Positions 1-37,190 are shown, counted from the stretch's first letter. The stretch is 64,000 nucleotides of DNA from Amoebidium appalachense (GCA_963693365.1 CAVNZM010000003.1:186001-250000); one strand, 5' to 3'. A program made the numbers and translations. Notes: a model not told the origin generated them from the sequence alone.

Positions 1-699
1 TAACCACAAAGTCCAAAATCTTATATATTCCTCGGGCTCTTTCTGGGAACCCTCTTTAAACTGTTCATATTGGCAAATTTTCCTAGAGAGTCACTTCAGA
101 AACAAGAAACACATACAAAAGTATACGAAAGAATGGTATTTTCCCCAAACCAATTTAGAAACGTGTGTAGGGAAGACATATACGTGTTGATTTTTACAAT
201 CTATTTGAGCTTTTTCTATCGATTTTGAGCCTCAATAGAGTTGTTTAGAGCTGGTTAGAGCTGGCGGGCTGCCGACCAAATCAATTAGTGCCGGCCCGAA
301 GAGGTAAATAATTCAAAGTGGAGCACGGGAGGCTGGGACCCGGGGGGAGGGGGGGGGGAAGGGGGGAGGGGGGAATGGGGCGGGGGTATGAATTGTATTT
401 GCAAATCACGCATCTTCTGTACGGTTTTTTTTTTTTGAAGGAAAAACCTACCACTGCCATTCTAAGTCATTTGCTGACCGACTAAATTTACGTGTTAAGG
501 TTGAGCACTAGGACCGTGCCCCATGTAGACTTCATACCACACGGTTGTTTTTCAGAGTTTCAAAAACACTTTGCCATTTCTGCTGCGATTAGGGTGTGGG
601 GCGACTAGGAGCCCTAACAAGCATGCAACGTGTATGTGGCCTGGGGCTGTGTTGGGATAGAGAAGGCTGCGAAGTGCGCCATGTAGGCGACAGCAGTGA

Positions 700-850
700 T
701 TTACATGCGAACGTGGTCACCCAACTGCATTTGTTTCAAAACGTAGAAACTTAATCGAGAGCTTCTATGTGGCTGATTGTGGGTTGCCAAGTTATCATGA
801 TGTTGCTTCTGGGAAAGGGATAGGCCATGGATGTCTAACACTAGGCTTCG
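700..850 (+). repeat. Diverged repeat, copy 1 (GTGGTCACCCAACTGC ... CTGATTGTGGG)
   Basis: A block with GGTCACCCAACTG, a stretch like GAGCTT, and CTGATTGTGGG recurs in the same order and orientation near 2535-2640 and 4000-4085. A linked upstream block (TTTCTGCTGC then GGGGCGAC) recurs near 575-615, 2380-2400 and 4615-4660. Confidence 0.5.
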
Positions 851-993
851 GGAGATAGTCATAAATATCATACCGTCTACGGTAACCATGAATATATACT
901 AACTACTACATGATACTAGTATTATGTATGTATGATATACATGTATGTGTGTAGGTGTGGTCTCCGTCAGTATACATATCAATATATACTACA

Positions 994-994
994 G

Positions 995-1047
<53 letters not shown>

Positions 1048-1085
1048 TATAGTATATATATATATATATATATAGTATATCGATA
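994..1085. repeat. (AT)n microsatellite
   Basis: An almost pure TA/AT dinucleotide run interrupted by ACAT and AGT steps. Confidence 0.95.
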
Positions 1086-1161
1086 TATCAGACAATATAT
1101 ACATGGTATATATATTGAGTCGTATAGATATCATGATATACAGTAGAGAGAAAGCAGAGAG

Positions 1162-1655
<494 letters not shown>

Positions 1656-2145
1656 AACATTATAACCGAAAAAGACACGGAAAGTTCTGGGAGTGAGAGA
1701 GACGAGTAGCCTTACGGAGGCGGGAGGGGATACGGCGAGGAGGAAGAGGAAAAGGAGAGGGAGATAGTCCGAGGCCTGAGGACTGAGAAATTGACAGAAG
1801 AAAAGAGAAAGACGGGAGAGCTGAACTTTGACAGAGCTTGAGCGAGCTCTTCATCAAGAGCTAGCACATATTAAAACCTTAAGGAGAGGAGGGGAGGTGG
1901 GAAATGGGAAGGATGATATGATGGTAAGTAAAAACACAACGGGAGATGAGGTGGGGGCACATAAAAACGCTGTGTTGATTGTTTGTTTTTCCGACAGCTT
2001 GATAGTGTTTCACAGTGGGGCGACTTCACCCAATGCACCGGCCACGCATTGTAATCACCGCACTTTGCCGGTGCCAGTTTGTAAATGGTTTGTAGTGCTG
2101 GGCTGTACTGGTGGTGGTAGCGGAGTGGGCCGCGGGCGAAGGGGG

Positions 2146-2180
<35 letters not shown>

Positions 2181-2534
2181 GGGGGGGGGGGGGAGGGGGG
2201 GGGGGGGGGGGAAGGGAAAAGCATGCTCTGGTCCAGTTCTGCTTGAACAAAACCAATCCACCGTCAACTCAGTTTAAAGAACTGGCTACTAATATTAGGT
2301 GTTGCGTACGCACGGACGGGAATGACATGCGATATGTTCCAACACAGAATTTGTACCACCGCAGCTTAAAATTACAACAATGCCGTTTCTTCTGCAATTT
2401 GGGCTCATGATGGGGGACCAATAGCCTAAAGCTGCTTATAAGCCGCTAGATTCTTTCCCAAGTTTTCCAATCCACCAACCCATTTATGCAAAGTGCGTCG
2501 TGTGTGCAATTGCATGCAGTAATCGTAGTTTTGG

Positions 2535-2640
2535 ACGTGGGGGGTCACCCGATTGCAGCTGTTTCAGACGTGATTACCTGATCAAGAGCTTTCACGAGTC
2601 TGATTGTGGGACTTTATCACGAAGACTTAGTAGCCTTTTG
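2535..2640 (+). repeat. Diverged repeat, copy 2
   Basis: Contains GGTCACCCGATTGC, CAAGAGCTTTCACGAG and CTGATTGTGGGAC in the order seen at 710-790. Confidence 0.5.
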
Positions 2641-3423
2641 AAAAAGATGGGCAGTCGCTAGGCAAAGATAAAATGGGACCTCCGGAGGCAATAATGGTTG
2701 TTTTGTTGTTTTTCATTAATTATTTTTTTTTTTTTGGGGGGGGGGGGAGGGTTGGCTTTATTGTCTGCTACATTGGCTGGCAATGTAATTCTGTAGGTCG
2801 TCATGTTGCCACATAAATACATGATTTTTACACTGTTGTTCAGTATGCACTTGCTATTTAATGGATGTAACTCGTGAACTATTTTTATTCTATTGCCGGC
2901 CTAAGCATGCCGTGCATACTTCCATAGCTCCTTCTTGAATAAATCCAGTCAAAAAGAAAGAAGCCTTCTATGCATGTCCGGTGCTGCAGAGTCCTCTCCT
3001 TTATTTGTTTTTGGGTTGGGTGGGTGTGGAGTCACGGTGTGTGTGCGCGCGTGTGTGTTTGTGTGTGTGTGTTTTTGGGGGCGGGGGGGGGAGGGGCACT
3101 TTTTTCTATAGGGAGGAAGGGAGGGCATGGTGGTAGTGTGGGCCAAGAAGTGAATCCAGACTCAGCCACAAGTTGTTCGGACCGTGTACATAACTCACGG
3201 TCTGACAGAGCCTGGTGGTTTTAATTTGGTGAATACCGTAATGAATAGTTGTTATTGATATTAGTGAGAGCCCGCTGTGTGATGCATCTATTCATAGTGT
3301 GCTTCGTTGGAGCCTGAATGGGGGGGGGGAGGGGGGGGGGGGGGGGGGGGGGGGGAGGATAACAAGAAGAGAGAGAGAGAGAGAGGGGGGGGGGGGGGGG
3401 GGGGAGAGAGAGGGAGAGGGGGG

Positions 3424-3476
<53 letters not shown>

Positions 3477-3784
3477 GGGGGGAGGGAGGGAGAGAGGGAG
3501 GGAGAAAGGAGAGAGGAGTCGGAGAAACTGAGAGAAAGGGAGAGAGAGAGAGAGTGTGTGTGTGTGTGCCGTTTCAAAATATTGACGAGTGAGGATTGTC
3601 TCATACGCATGCAATGGGTTCGAAAGTCAACCATATGGTATACTGTGTTTGTGTTCCGGAGCTTCTGCTACAAATAAGGTATGGGGCGACCAGATGCACA
3701 AACGCCATGGTCTGAACGCACGTAGGAGCTGTGTAATTCACAGCCATCACTTTTGCAAACTTTGATCCGTCTCGGGGACACAAA

Positions 3785-3880
3785 AATTGGCCAGGATTCG
3801 AACCTCAATCCTCGCGGCTGCGAGCTGGGAGCTCTAACCGCTAAGCCAAAAGGTACGCGCGCTGATGGCTGATCCAGCAT
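3785..3880 (-). repeat. tRNA-like head of a SINE or decayed tRNA
   Basis: On the minus strand TGGCTTAGCGGTTAGAG matches the tRNA A box and GAGGTTCGAATCC matches the B box, about 35 bases apart. The seven bases before and after cannot form an acceptor stem and the T stem has a mismatch. This argues for a tRNA-derived SINE head rather than a working tRNA. The body would run to lower coordinates, to about 3660. Confidence 0.5.
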
Positions 3881-3999
3881 GCGACTTTTGTTCCATTCGA
3901 GTGATCAAGTACCGTGCGAATACAGAGCGGATCAGTATGTAAGCGAGCACGCGAACGGCGCGAGTTTACACTTCAAGCGATACATAGTGTATTGATAAT

Positions 4000-4085
4000 T
4001 GGATGGTCACCCAACTGGACATGTCGCAGATGTCAACAGACTACCTTTAAGGGTTTCAGGCGACTGATTGTGGGACGTTTTAAAT
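4000..4085 (+). repeat. Diverged repeat, copy 3
   Basis: Contains GGTCACCCAACTGG and CGACTGATTGTGGGACG, matching copies 1 and 2. Confidence 0.5.
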
Positions 4086-4354
4086 TTTGATTATATCATG
4101 ATCTAATTGGACGTTTGGTGTGGGTTGGTATCGGAGCTCTCGAGGGCCCCCTCGGCCAGTCGGCCGGAACGTGAGCGTGTGAGGAGTGCAAGTGTTTTTT
4201 TCCCCTTCCTTCCTTCTTTTTTTCTTTCTTTTTCTTTCCTTTTTTTTTTATTCTATTCAAATGTTTTTTGGGGACGGGGGGGGAGGGGGGGGGGGGGAGG
4301 GGGTAGGACCCTGTTGAGTGCGGGAGACATGGGACACAGCGGAACGCCGCCCCG

Positions 4355-4399
<45 letters not shown>

Positions 4400-5654
4400 T
4401 GCCACCAATTGCAAAGCAGGTAGCCCTGCTGGTCCGGTTCTGTTTGAAGAAATGCTTCGATTCAGGGTTTACTGCGGTAAATTAACTTATGAGCCATACA
4501 CCTGCGCGTGTCTAACCACCCCATATATCCTTCGTGTTGTGTAAAGGCCGTGGTCTCGAGATCATGCAGAGTTCATGCCACCATACCGCTGGTCTAATAT
4601 TTTATGATCATCCTGCCGTTTCTGCTGCTTGTTGGGGTAATGGAGCAACCAGTAACGTGGGCCCCGGGCCGATTTTGGAAAAAAATTTAAAGGGGAAGGA
4701 AGGCCCGGTGGTGGTGGTGGTGGTGGTGGTGGTTGGGGTGGGCGGAGGGTTAGGGGGTGGGGGTGGGGGGGGGGATAGGCGGAAGAAATGGGACAGGGGA
4801 GGGGAGGGGGGGGGAGAGGGGGGGGGGGGGGGGGGGAGGGGCATTTTCGCGCCATTTTTATTACAGGCTCTCCCCCATTGGATTAGAGCGGCTGCGTAGA
4901 GATGACATGATTGGCTGCAACGGCATCAAAACCTCGGGAGTAAGTCTCACAAAAACTGAGCTGCCAGACTGAATAGTCATCAAACTTGGCCGCTGTGAAA
5001 AAGAAACTTCTAGCCTTGGGGGTGTGCATTTTACTGTTCCAATGGATTATTGCATTAATGCATCGTTATTAATGAGAAAAATTATTTTTTTGTGAAATAA
5101 AAATGCAAAATAAGGCGCCAGCAACTATTAGACTTCCAACGCCGGACCTCAGTAATTAGTGGGTATCGTGTGCTGGCTTGATGTATGCCTGCCAAAATAT
5201 CCAGCCGATACACAGTAGCGAAATGACAATCAGAGACATGGTTTCCACGTTACTAACTCTTCTCCACCCACGTTCCTTCTTTAAAGGAGAACACGTGATT
5301 GCAAGCTCTTTCAAGAATACAAGGCCCCTCCCCCTGTCTGGGGTCTTATTCTTCTTTCTTTCCTTTCTTTTCCCCCCACGCACATGCCGCGACCATTAGC
5401 AGTTTATTTTGAGTTCTTTTCGTCTGTGCAAAAGTTCTCAGGGTTTCACATCTATTTATTGTCTTTGTGAAATAATCCAAGGGCTGTTACGCCCATTAGT
5501 TTTTCTAAGGGTTTTCAAATTTGCAACCGTTTATCGAGTACTCAGTCCATATATTGTCTACTATACACTTAACTAGCCATCACTCAATCTGATTAGCCCA
5601 GTTTTACTCGTACACAAACAAAAGATTTAACCAGAACGTCCATAAGAGACCAGA

Positions 5655-19645
<13,991 letters not shown>

Positions 19646-19864
19646 TCTTATTGGCTGGGAGCACATGCCACGTGACTTCTGGCCTATTTGATTGGCTAAT
19701 ACCCAGCAATATATAAAAGCAATGCATTCGAGTTGTCAGTGTGACTTATTTTTAAAACCAGAAATACAAGAGATTCAATGCGCTATTGATCACGTGTGAA
19801 CTATTTTTTGTGGCAAATTTGTGAAATACAATTAAATTTTGACGGTGTGGACGGAGAGCGAGGG

Positions 19865-19870
19865 AATAAA
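19865..19870 (+). promoter_or_regulatory. Polyadenylation signal AATAAA of the sugar carrier gene
   Basis: AATAAA lies 220 bases after the TGA stop at 19643-19645 and before a run of unremarkable sequence. It is the first canonical signal downstream of the final exon. Confidence 0.6.
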
Positions 19871-20094
19871 GTATCAACATGTATTACTGGTCATTCTATG
19901 TGAGGGCGTCGTGTTCACACGTCTTGATTTAAAGGTGCATGTGCCGTGCAGATGGGCACACGTGTTTTTTTTTTTTAAACTCCGTGCTGGTAGGCATGCC
20001 TTGGTTCATAAATGAGCCGGTGGGGGACCGCCTGTTCATCCCCCCCCCCCCCCCCCCCCCCTCCCCCTTCCCCCGTGCACAGGCACATGCGCAC

Positions 20095-20154
<60 letters not shown>

Positions 20155-20387
20155 GATATGTACAAAGCAAACACACACAGAAAGTGCACGCAAGAGAGAG
20201 GACAAAAAGAAGGAGAGAGGACGAGAGATGTGTGCACGTAGACACACACACATGAACACACAGAAAAATTCATCCAGGGACGCACGAACAGACACGTACA
20301 AAAACACACACATAGGTCGAGACGGGGGATCAACGTGTGGCTAGTCATAGAAACACACCACCCTCAATGACGTAATCAACGAACATT

Positions 20388-20393
20388 TTTATT
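20388..20393 (-). promoter_or_regulatory. Candidate polyadenylation signal AATAAA of the CNNM gene
   Basis: Read on the minus strand this is AATAAA, about 480 bases past the TAG stop at 20873-20871. No closer canonical signal was seen; AATAAT occurs nearer, around 20807-20812, so the true site is uncertain. Confidence 0.35.
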
Positions 20394-20870
20394 GACTGCT
20401 CCCTCCTGCAAACACTTCACTACACCTGAAGATTCACACCCATTGTTAGGTACCATGGGGTTAAAAAAAAAAAAAAGCACTTTCCTATACAAATGTAAGT
20501 TAAGCATGCATTGCTACACAGCACTTATTATTGCATTCCCCTATGCCCATTACATCTCTCTCTCTCTCCATTACATGACTAGTCATTCTTGCATAGCAGT
20601 GCCTAGGGTATCACTGTGTCTCTGACACACCACAAAAAAACCAACAGTTTCCCCTTCACCCCCTCCCACACCCGACCCACCCTCCTTTCTCCCCTAGAAC
20701 ACATTTTCGTCTCCCCCGTCTCTGTTTACGACCCCCCATCGCCACCTTTGTCGAAAAAACATCTAAAGGCTTAAGAAAGAGACTTCGAATAAATTCAGTC
20801 AAAAGAAAAAAAAACCATTATTCCAGTTCATAGAAATTTCACTATCTGCTATATTTACCCCCCACGTATT

Positions 20871-31078
<10,208 letters not shown>

Positions 31079-31343
31079 TTTCGCGTTTGCTTGTCGGAAA
31101 CTTCACTCTGTTGTGACAAGAAACCACGCGCATATACGCACGTACACACACACGCACGCACGCACACACACACGCACACACGAGCGTCGAACACTTTGCA
31201 CTGAGCTCGAAGTTTTCAAGTTTTCGCTTTTTTTTTTTTTGGCATGAATCTGAGTGATGCTCTAACAGCCAATCGGAGAAGCTCGCGCCAGGTTCAAAAA
31301 CAACCAATAGAAACACCGAATATACAACCAAATTTGATAATGG

Positions 31344-32024
31344 ACCTGCGTGAACAGCGGCCAGGTCCAGATTCGGATTGGGATCATGGTATGCGGTCGA
31401 TTTCCGCGTATCAGACCAAAGATGTGTGTGATTAGATCTGGACGTCTGGATTTTGCATTCCTTCGCAGAAATCCAGACCTCAGTTACAAAAATCGAGGGT
31501 CGTTTTTCGCAACCGAGGTCTGGATTTTAGATTCATCGGATTGGTCAAAAGTTTGCGTTAAAGATCAGTTGTTGGGTCAAGATCATACACATAGATGCCT
31601 TTAATGTTTTCCAAGAAATGCTGGTGCCATGTGCGTAATTTATGCTCAGCGTAAAATAGACTATGCGTTTGTATATAGAAGGTTTGGAAGGAAGACGGCC
31701 GCCAAAGTAACGGGAAAAAAAACATTGACTTGCGAAAGGGAGATGCCAAGAACTATGATACATTCTTTAAAACAATCACACACTTTCGGCCCTTATAATT
31801 AATTAAGCTTTATAATTTGCTTCTAATTAATGATATTAATGAGTATAATGTGTCCTATATAAAGAATAAGACCCGCCAGGGCCGCGGATCCGAAAAAGCA
31901 GCCAGCCGGCGGTCTGGATTGTCCGCCGCCGACTGCTTTGAGTGGTATCTGGACTGCCGCAGGCTGGATTTCAGTTCCGATTTTGCTAACCAATCTGGAC
32001 CTGGACGGCTGTTCACGCACATCC
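31344..32024. repeat. Inverted repeat of about 35 bases flanking a 600-base segment
   Basis: GCGTGAACAGCGGCCAGGTC (from 31347) continues CAGATTCGGATTGG. At 31985-32022 the reverse complement occurs with a few changes (CCAATCTGGACCTGGACGG then CTGTTCACGC). The interior repeats GTCTGGATTT and includes a 13-base perfect stem at 31469-31481/31515-31527. Confidence 0.65.
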
Positions 32025-32065
32025 AATACATTGGTGTTACATACTGAGCCGCTTCGCTTTGAAAC

Positions 32066-32188
32066 ACCCGACATTTATGTGCCTGATCATGATATACCGC
32101 TACTGGGGATACTCCGAGCAAAATCCCCCCCCATACTTGAGACTGGTCTCTCTTTGCGAGGCTCGAGTAAACAGCGTAAACCCCCATC
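32066..32188 (+). repeat. Dispersed repeat, copy 1 of 2
   Basis: Shares ACCCGACAT, TGATCATGATATACCGCT, CCCCCCATAC, GAGACTGGT and GGCTCGAGTAAACAGCG in order with 35052-35168, same orientation. Confidence 0.8.
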
Positions 32189-33704
32189 AAAATATCTAAA
32201 TATCTAGATTGGTAAATTCCCGTTTAAAACTTCCGCAATCCGATCGATCTGTTTAACTTTTAAAGTTTGCATAAAATCGAGATTGATTTCGACCCTCCGC
32301 CCAGGGCTTCCAGATGGGCGCATCTGGAAGAGGGGGGGGGGGGGGGTCTTCCAGATGTCTAGGATGAGACGATTGGTCCTTGGAACTCGCCTGAATACCT
32401 CTTATCCAATAGAAGTGCGATATATGATTTAGATAATTCAGTTTCTAGGCTTAGCATTTGTCGGCTCCACGTCATCTCTGCTTATAAAAAGGACTTCATC
32501 TTGAAATGATAAATAACAAGCAGTTGAAAACATTTCAAGTCCTCTCAGAAACCGTTCCACCTCTCCGGTTGTGTTTTTCCTGTTTGTCTATGTGTTGTGT
32601 ATATCATAACACCCATCTGTGCACTCTGCTTATCCGTTTACCCACACAAAATAACAGGGAGGGAGAGAGAGAGAGAGAGAGAGAAGAGAGAGAGGGGGGA
32701 GAGATAGAGAGGAGGAGAAAGAGAGGAGAGAGAGAGAGAAACTCAGAGGGGGGGCAGTGTGTGTGTGTGTGCACGTGTGTGCCTGGTGTGTACACAAGGA
32801 AGTTCTAAGTGTAGCAGAATCCGAAGCTACCCACGTGTGAACACATGTTGTGTTCGAGCCTCAAGTAACTATAACCCGAGACATAAATGACATATACTAA
32901 TCCGTCTCAGCAGATCAGCCTAAGTCTACGATCGAGATCGGGGGGGGGGGGGGGGGGGGGGGGGGGGCCGGGTCCACAGATCATCAAGATCAAGTCCGAG
33001 GCCTCAAGATAGCTGTACGGCTGCGTGCATCTTGCCTCTGCCGGCGCAGGGCATTGGACCACGTCAGCCGGCCCGGGGGCAGCCGACCAATAGAATTCTA
33101 ATTAGTGTGTAGGATAGATCGTAGGAGGACTTAGGAATGTGATTGTTCGGGCAGAAGCCCTTTTGTAAGTATTGGCAAGGTTTGATAGTGTATGTTGCCA
33201 AACGTATTTATATATTTAGATGTAGAGGAAAGGGGGGGAGGGAGGGGGGGGGAGGATAGTATGAAATATAGATTTAGACTCTGCGGTGCCACTAGGGGGA
33301 GGGTCACAGGGGTGAGACACGGATAAATATATTAGTTGAGTAGATCGACTTAGCTCGTGCAGGCGCACGATAAAAGTAGATCGGAATGTTTGGAATGTGG
33401 CATCGTAGGGGGCCAGGTGATGATGATCTTTGAGGGCACGGCCTTGATGGCCTCAGTTGTGACTTAGCCTCATTCCGTACGGATCTAAGTTTTGCCCGTC
33501 GGAGCCTGGTCTGAATAAACTTTACCGTTTTTCCATACATGTTCGTTCCTTTTCGTGTGGGTACACTTAGTAGAGTGCCGCGTCTCTAGTACACACACAA
33601 TAGGATACGACAATATATATATATTAAAGGAGACGCTCTACAGTGACCAAAGGCAGAAATCGCCACACACATGCATGTACACTGTCACCTACTGAGGTGA
33701 CTCG

Positions 33705-33803
33705 TATTTTTCCTTACACACACAGCGAACACTGGACTCTCGGGACCGTAGAGCCGCCGCGAGAGAAAGCATGCACGCGGTCGCGAGAGTGTAAGGAAAA
33801 ATA
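33705..33803 (+). mobile_element. MITE-like element with 15-base terminal inverted repeats
   Basis: Begins TATTTTTCCTTACAC (33705-33719) and ends GTGTAAGGAAAAATA (33789-33803), a perfect inverted pair. The interior contains GCATGCACGCGGTCGCGAG. An inverted homologous copy lies at about 62938-63031. Confidence 0.7.
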
Positions 33804-33821
33804 GATGTGGGTGTGAGGCGA

Positions 33822-33942
33822 ACGTGAAGTTCAAAGCAGCCCAGGCACCGTCAGTACTGAGGCGAACGTGAAGTTCAAAGCAGCCCAGGCACCGTCAGTA
33901 CTGAGGCGAACGTGAAGTTCAAAGCAGCCCAGTTGGCCGCGA
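33822..33942 (+). repeat. 44-base tandem repeat, about 2.7 copies
   Basis: Unit GAGGCGAACGTGAAGTTC, AAAGCAGCCCAGGCACCG, TCAGTACT, repeated identically. A single inverted diverged unit lies at about 62893-62936 beside the second MITE-like copy, so the tandem was amplified from flanking repeat sequence. Confidence 0.85.
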
Positions 33943-34220
33943 AGAGGAAGAATGGTTGAGGGGGGGCTTGTTTTTATACGACCTACCACACGTGGCCGGC
34001 TGTGTGTGGCTGTGTCGCAGCCTGCGCTTGGGCTGTCGCAGGCTCACCAGCAAGCTGGCCATGCCGGTGACAACGAACTTTCCGTTTGGCGTCTTTTCCA
34101 CTTTAACTGTTTTTGGCTATATTGCGCTGCCGCCAATTGGCCGAGAGAGAAATGTAAAAAGGTCTCACGACATGAATTTTCATTGGTTTAGACCTTCACA
34201 CGGCGTTGAACATTTCGCGC

Positions 34221-34246
34221 ATAATCCACCTCCGGAGGTGGATTAT
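34221..34246. repeat. 26-base perfect palindrome
   Basis: The half-site ATAATCCACCTCC is followed directly by its reverse complement, with no spacer. Confidence 0.95.
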
Positions 34247-34306
34247 AGAAATTGGAGTACAAGCGATGTCCAAGGGGTTTGAAACCCGGCGTACACAGGC
34301 CAGATT

Positions 34307-34478
34307 GGGCCGTCTGTTTGGCATCGCGGATTTCAGAAAATCCGCTTTAGCCCTAACTCCAAAATCGATCTTACTCCGGAGTGGGATCGCGGATTTCAGA
34401 AAATCCGCTTTAGCCCTAACTCCAAAATCGATCTTACTCCGGAGTATGGCCGCTAACTCCGCGTTGCCAAACAGGCCC
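34307..34478. mobile_element. Small MITE-like element with GGGCC...TGTTTGGCA ends
   Basis: The left end GGGCCGTCTGTTTGGCATCG and the right end, read inward on the other strand, GGGCCTGTTTGGCAACG are inverted repeats. The interior is two copies of a 60-base block (34323-34382 and 34386-34445). GGGCCTGTTTGG-type termini are known from plant MITEs. No clear target-site duplication was seen. Confidence 0.55.
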
Positions 34479-34600
34479 TTAAGGTTTTGCCCGCTGGTGT
34501 CCTTTGTCACTTGTCGCTTTATTTTTATTTCGTAGCTTTGGCTTTTTCAGTTCTATATATATTGGTGGTTATGTAGCCTGTGGCTGCACGTTGCCTTCAT

Positions 34601-34668
34601 CAACGGGTCAATAAACCAGAGTCAAAAGAAAAAAACTTTTCTTTTGACTCGGTTTTATTGATCCGTTG
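34601..34668. repeat. Near-perfect hairpin with 32-base arms containing AATAAA on both strands
   Basis: CAACGGGTCAATAAACC (34601-34617) and GAGTCAAAAGAAAA pair with the mirrored arm ending ATTGATCCGTTG, with one base mismatched and one indel. The loop is about four bases. Confidence 0.9.
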
Positions 34669-35051
34669 ACTGAACATATCTGAAATAAAGGCGTTGAGTT
34701 TGGGAGGATGAAAGAAAGTGTGAGCGAACGTTATTATTGGTCGCCGCTTATGCAATAGGTATCGTGTATCACGTACATACGCATGCCAGTACATATCAGG
34801 GTGTGAAAATTGGTTTTGGCTGGTGCCATTTTGGCAACTTTCCACCAGCCTGGTTGGCCCTAATAGAGTCAACAACCGTTTTTTGGGTGTATTTTTTATT
34901 TTTCTACCACTGTTAGGGCCAGTTTTCAAAAATTGATGGACCTAACCTCAAAAAGTTAGGGACAATAATCTGACTTTCAGGGGCAATTTTCGGGCCCTAA
35001 ACCCCCTAATTTCACAGCCTGGTACATAAGTAAACCCTGATATATAGTCAT

Positions 35052-35168
35052 CACCCGACATCTATGTACGTGATCATGATATACCGCTGAGGGGATAGTT
35101 CGGGCAAACACCCCCCCATACCTGAGACTGGTTTCTCTTTGAGGCTCGAGTAAACAGCGTAAACCCCG
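35052..35168 (+). repeat. Dispersed repeat, copy 2 of 2
   Basis: Matches 32066-32188 over its whole length at roughly 85 percent identity by eye. Confidence 0.8.
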
Positions 35169-35430
35169 TACATCTGTGGCTGCAGTGAAAAGCTGAAAAG
35201 GGACTCCACCGTAAGTGACTGAGGTAACATGGTCACAACTCGTCAAGGAGGAAAGTGCAGATGCTGCAACTTGTCATGACCGTGACAGCACAAAACAAGA
35301 CTTAGACACCAAGCAACCATCGTGGCTACCTTGAAATGTAGCCCAGGCTTCCCACGACATCGCAATTGCATGGTGGCTCTACCCATCTACACGCTGACCC
35401 AGGGCCCTTATTCCTCGCCCACCCACCAAC

Positions 35431-37052
35431 ATGCGTACCCAGCTCACGCTTCTCCTCGCTTTCCTTTTAGGGGCCGTGCTTAGCCAACATGAACACCAGG
35501 AAGCAGAAACTGCACAGCTCCCAGTTCGCGCATACGCAAACGTAACTACAGAGGACAACGGACCGGCTGTCATCACACTACGGCTCGAAGGTAAATTCAA
35601 AACCACCACATCTGTGTGCCAAGCAGATTTGTTTTCAACACGTGAAAGTTTCCGAAGCGTTACTGAAGCGTTTGAATCTGAAATTATTTGTTTTTCGGGT
35701 GCTGATTTTGGAACGGAGACTGTCAAATCACATGCGATCCTCTTCCCCCTTACCCGTTCTCCTCCTTCCCACACTTCCTTCCCATTGCACCTGACAACAC
35801 CACCAAACCTATTTTCGTCAGCTTCTGAATTGCTTGATGTCCCTTTCAAACTCCACCCTCCTGGACCACTTACCCATCCACCCACTGGTCCCAAAAAACT
35901 GACTTAAATTACCAAACCCCTCCGAACCCCCCCCCTTGGAGCGTCGTATATACGCGGGCTAAGGGGTCGAAACTCAGACGCAATTGATGACTTGGGCCCT
36001 CCCTGAGGATGGGCTCTGCTTATGACGCATACTGTGCGCATGGCTGATGCTGCATACTTGAATGTTTGCCTTTGCATGTGTCCTGCACCATGCTTCTCAT
36101 CGTGTATGCGTACTTCGTACTGTGTTCCGCATTCAACACCCCCCCCCCCCCCCCCCTCCCCCCTCCCTCCCCCCAGCGGCTTCCGCCCTCCTCCCCACCC
36201 CGCCGCCCACCCGTTGCCCGGAGTCACAGTCTCCCCCCCCCCCCCCCCCCCCCCAGGGCCCCCCCCTCCCCTCTTGCTCCTTGCCACCATTATCCCCCCC
36301 CCCCCCCCCCCCCCCCCCCCCGTTGAAACCAATTCTTTGGTGGAGGCATCATAGAAACCCTGCTTCCCGGGGGCGTAAAGTTTTGCGTCGTTTCTTTATA
36401 TGTCGCCTCCTCCATATTTCCAACCCTTTGATGCATACACGACCTTCCCCACCTCCCCCCCCCCCCCCCCCCCCTCCCCCCCCCCTCCCCCCCCCCCCCC
36501 CCCCCCCCAAAAGGCCTCCCCTCCCCCGTCCCTCCCCCCTCCGCCCCCAGTATTAGGTTTGCACTCTTACCCATTCACCCGTCATTCTGGCTCAAGACCT
36601 CGTTCCCCCCCCACACACCAGTCGTTGGACTATGCACCCTCCCATCGGTGTCTTTTCTCCGTAAATGTTTAGAAAGGGATCCAGTGCTCTGCCATAATAG
36701 TTCACTAACATCGTTTATTCCGCAGACAAGAGCACCAACACTTACGTGACACAGCCCGATCTTCTGATGACGCACGACCGCTATATGCACGTTGTTGTTG
36801 TGGGTGAAGACCTCGAGCAATACACACACGTGCACCCGAGTGACTTCCCCTCTCTGAACCCTAAAAAGGATGTGGACGCTGGAATCTTCCGTGTGGCTGT
36901 GAATTTTACAAAAAACGGACGCCATCTGTTTGCCGTGGATGCGAACACTAGCAAGGGGGAAATCACAAAACATGTCTACTACGACCACAACGTGTCGGGT
37001 GAGTGTTACTAAGCCTTTTCCCTACTTTCTGGTTGCACGGGAAACGAGGGGC

Positions 37053-37086
<34 letters not shown>

Positions 37087-37155
37087 CTTTTTTTTTTTTT
37101 TGGGTGTGTGTGTGTGGGGGGGGGGGGGGGGGGGGGGGGGGAGGGAGGGGTATGG

Positions 37156-37190
<35 letters not shown>

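Larger units (their letters stand above)
19646..20870. other. Convergent intergenic region between the two transporter genes
   Basis: Holds the polyadenylation signals of both genes and a (CA)n tract at 20095-20152. Nothing else was recognised. Confidence 0.6.
31079..35430. other. Intergenic region rich in inverted-repeat and dispersed elements
   Basis: No coding gene was recognised. Two CCAAT boxes (GCCAATCGG at about 31268; ACCAATAG at about 31303) lie upstream of the CNNM start. The rest carries the elements listed separately, and a poly-G run at 32940-32967. Confidence 0.6.

Noticed and set aside
3785-3880. Functional tRNA gene.
   Set aside because: A and B boxes are good but the acceptor and T stems do not pair, so it is treated as a SINE head.
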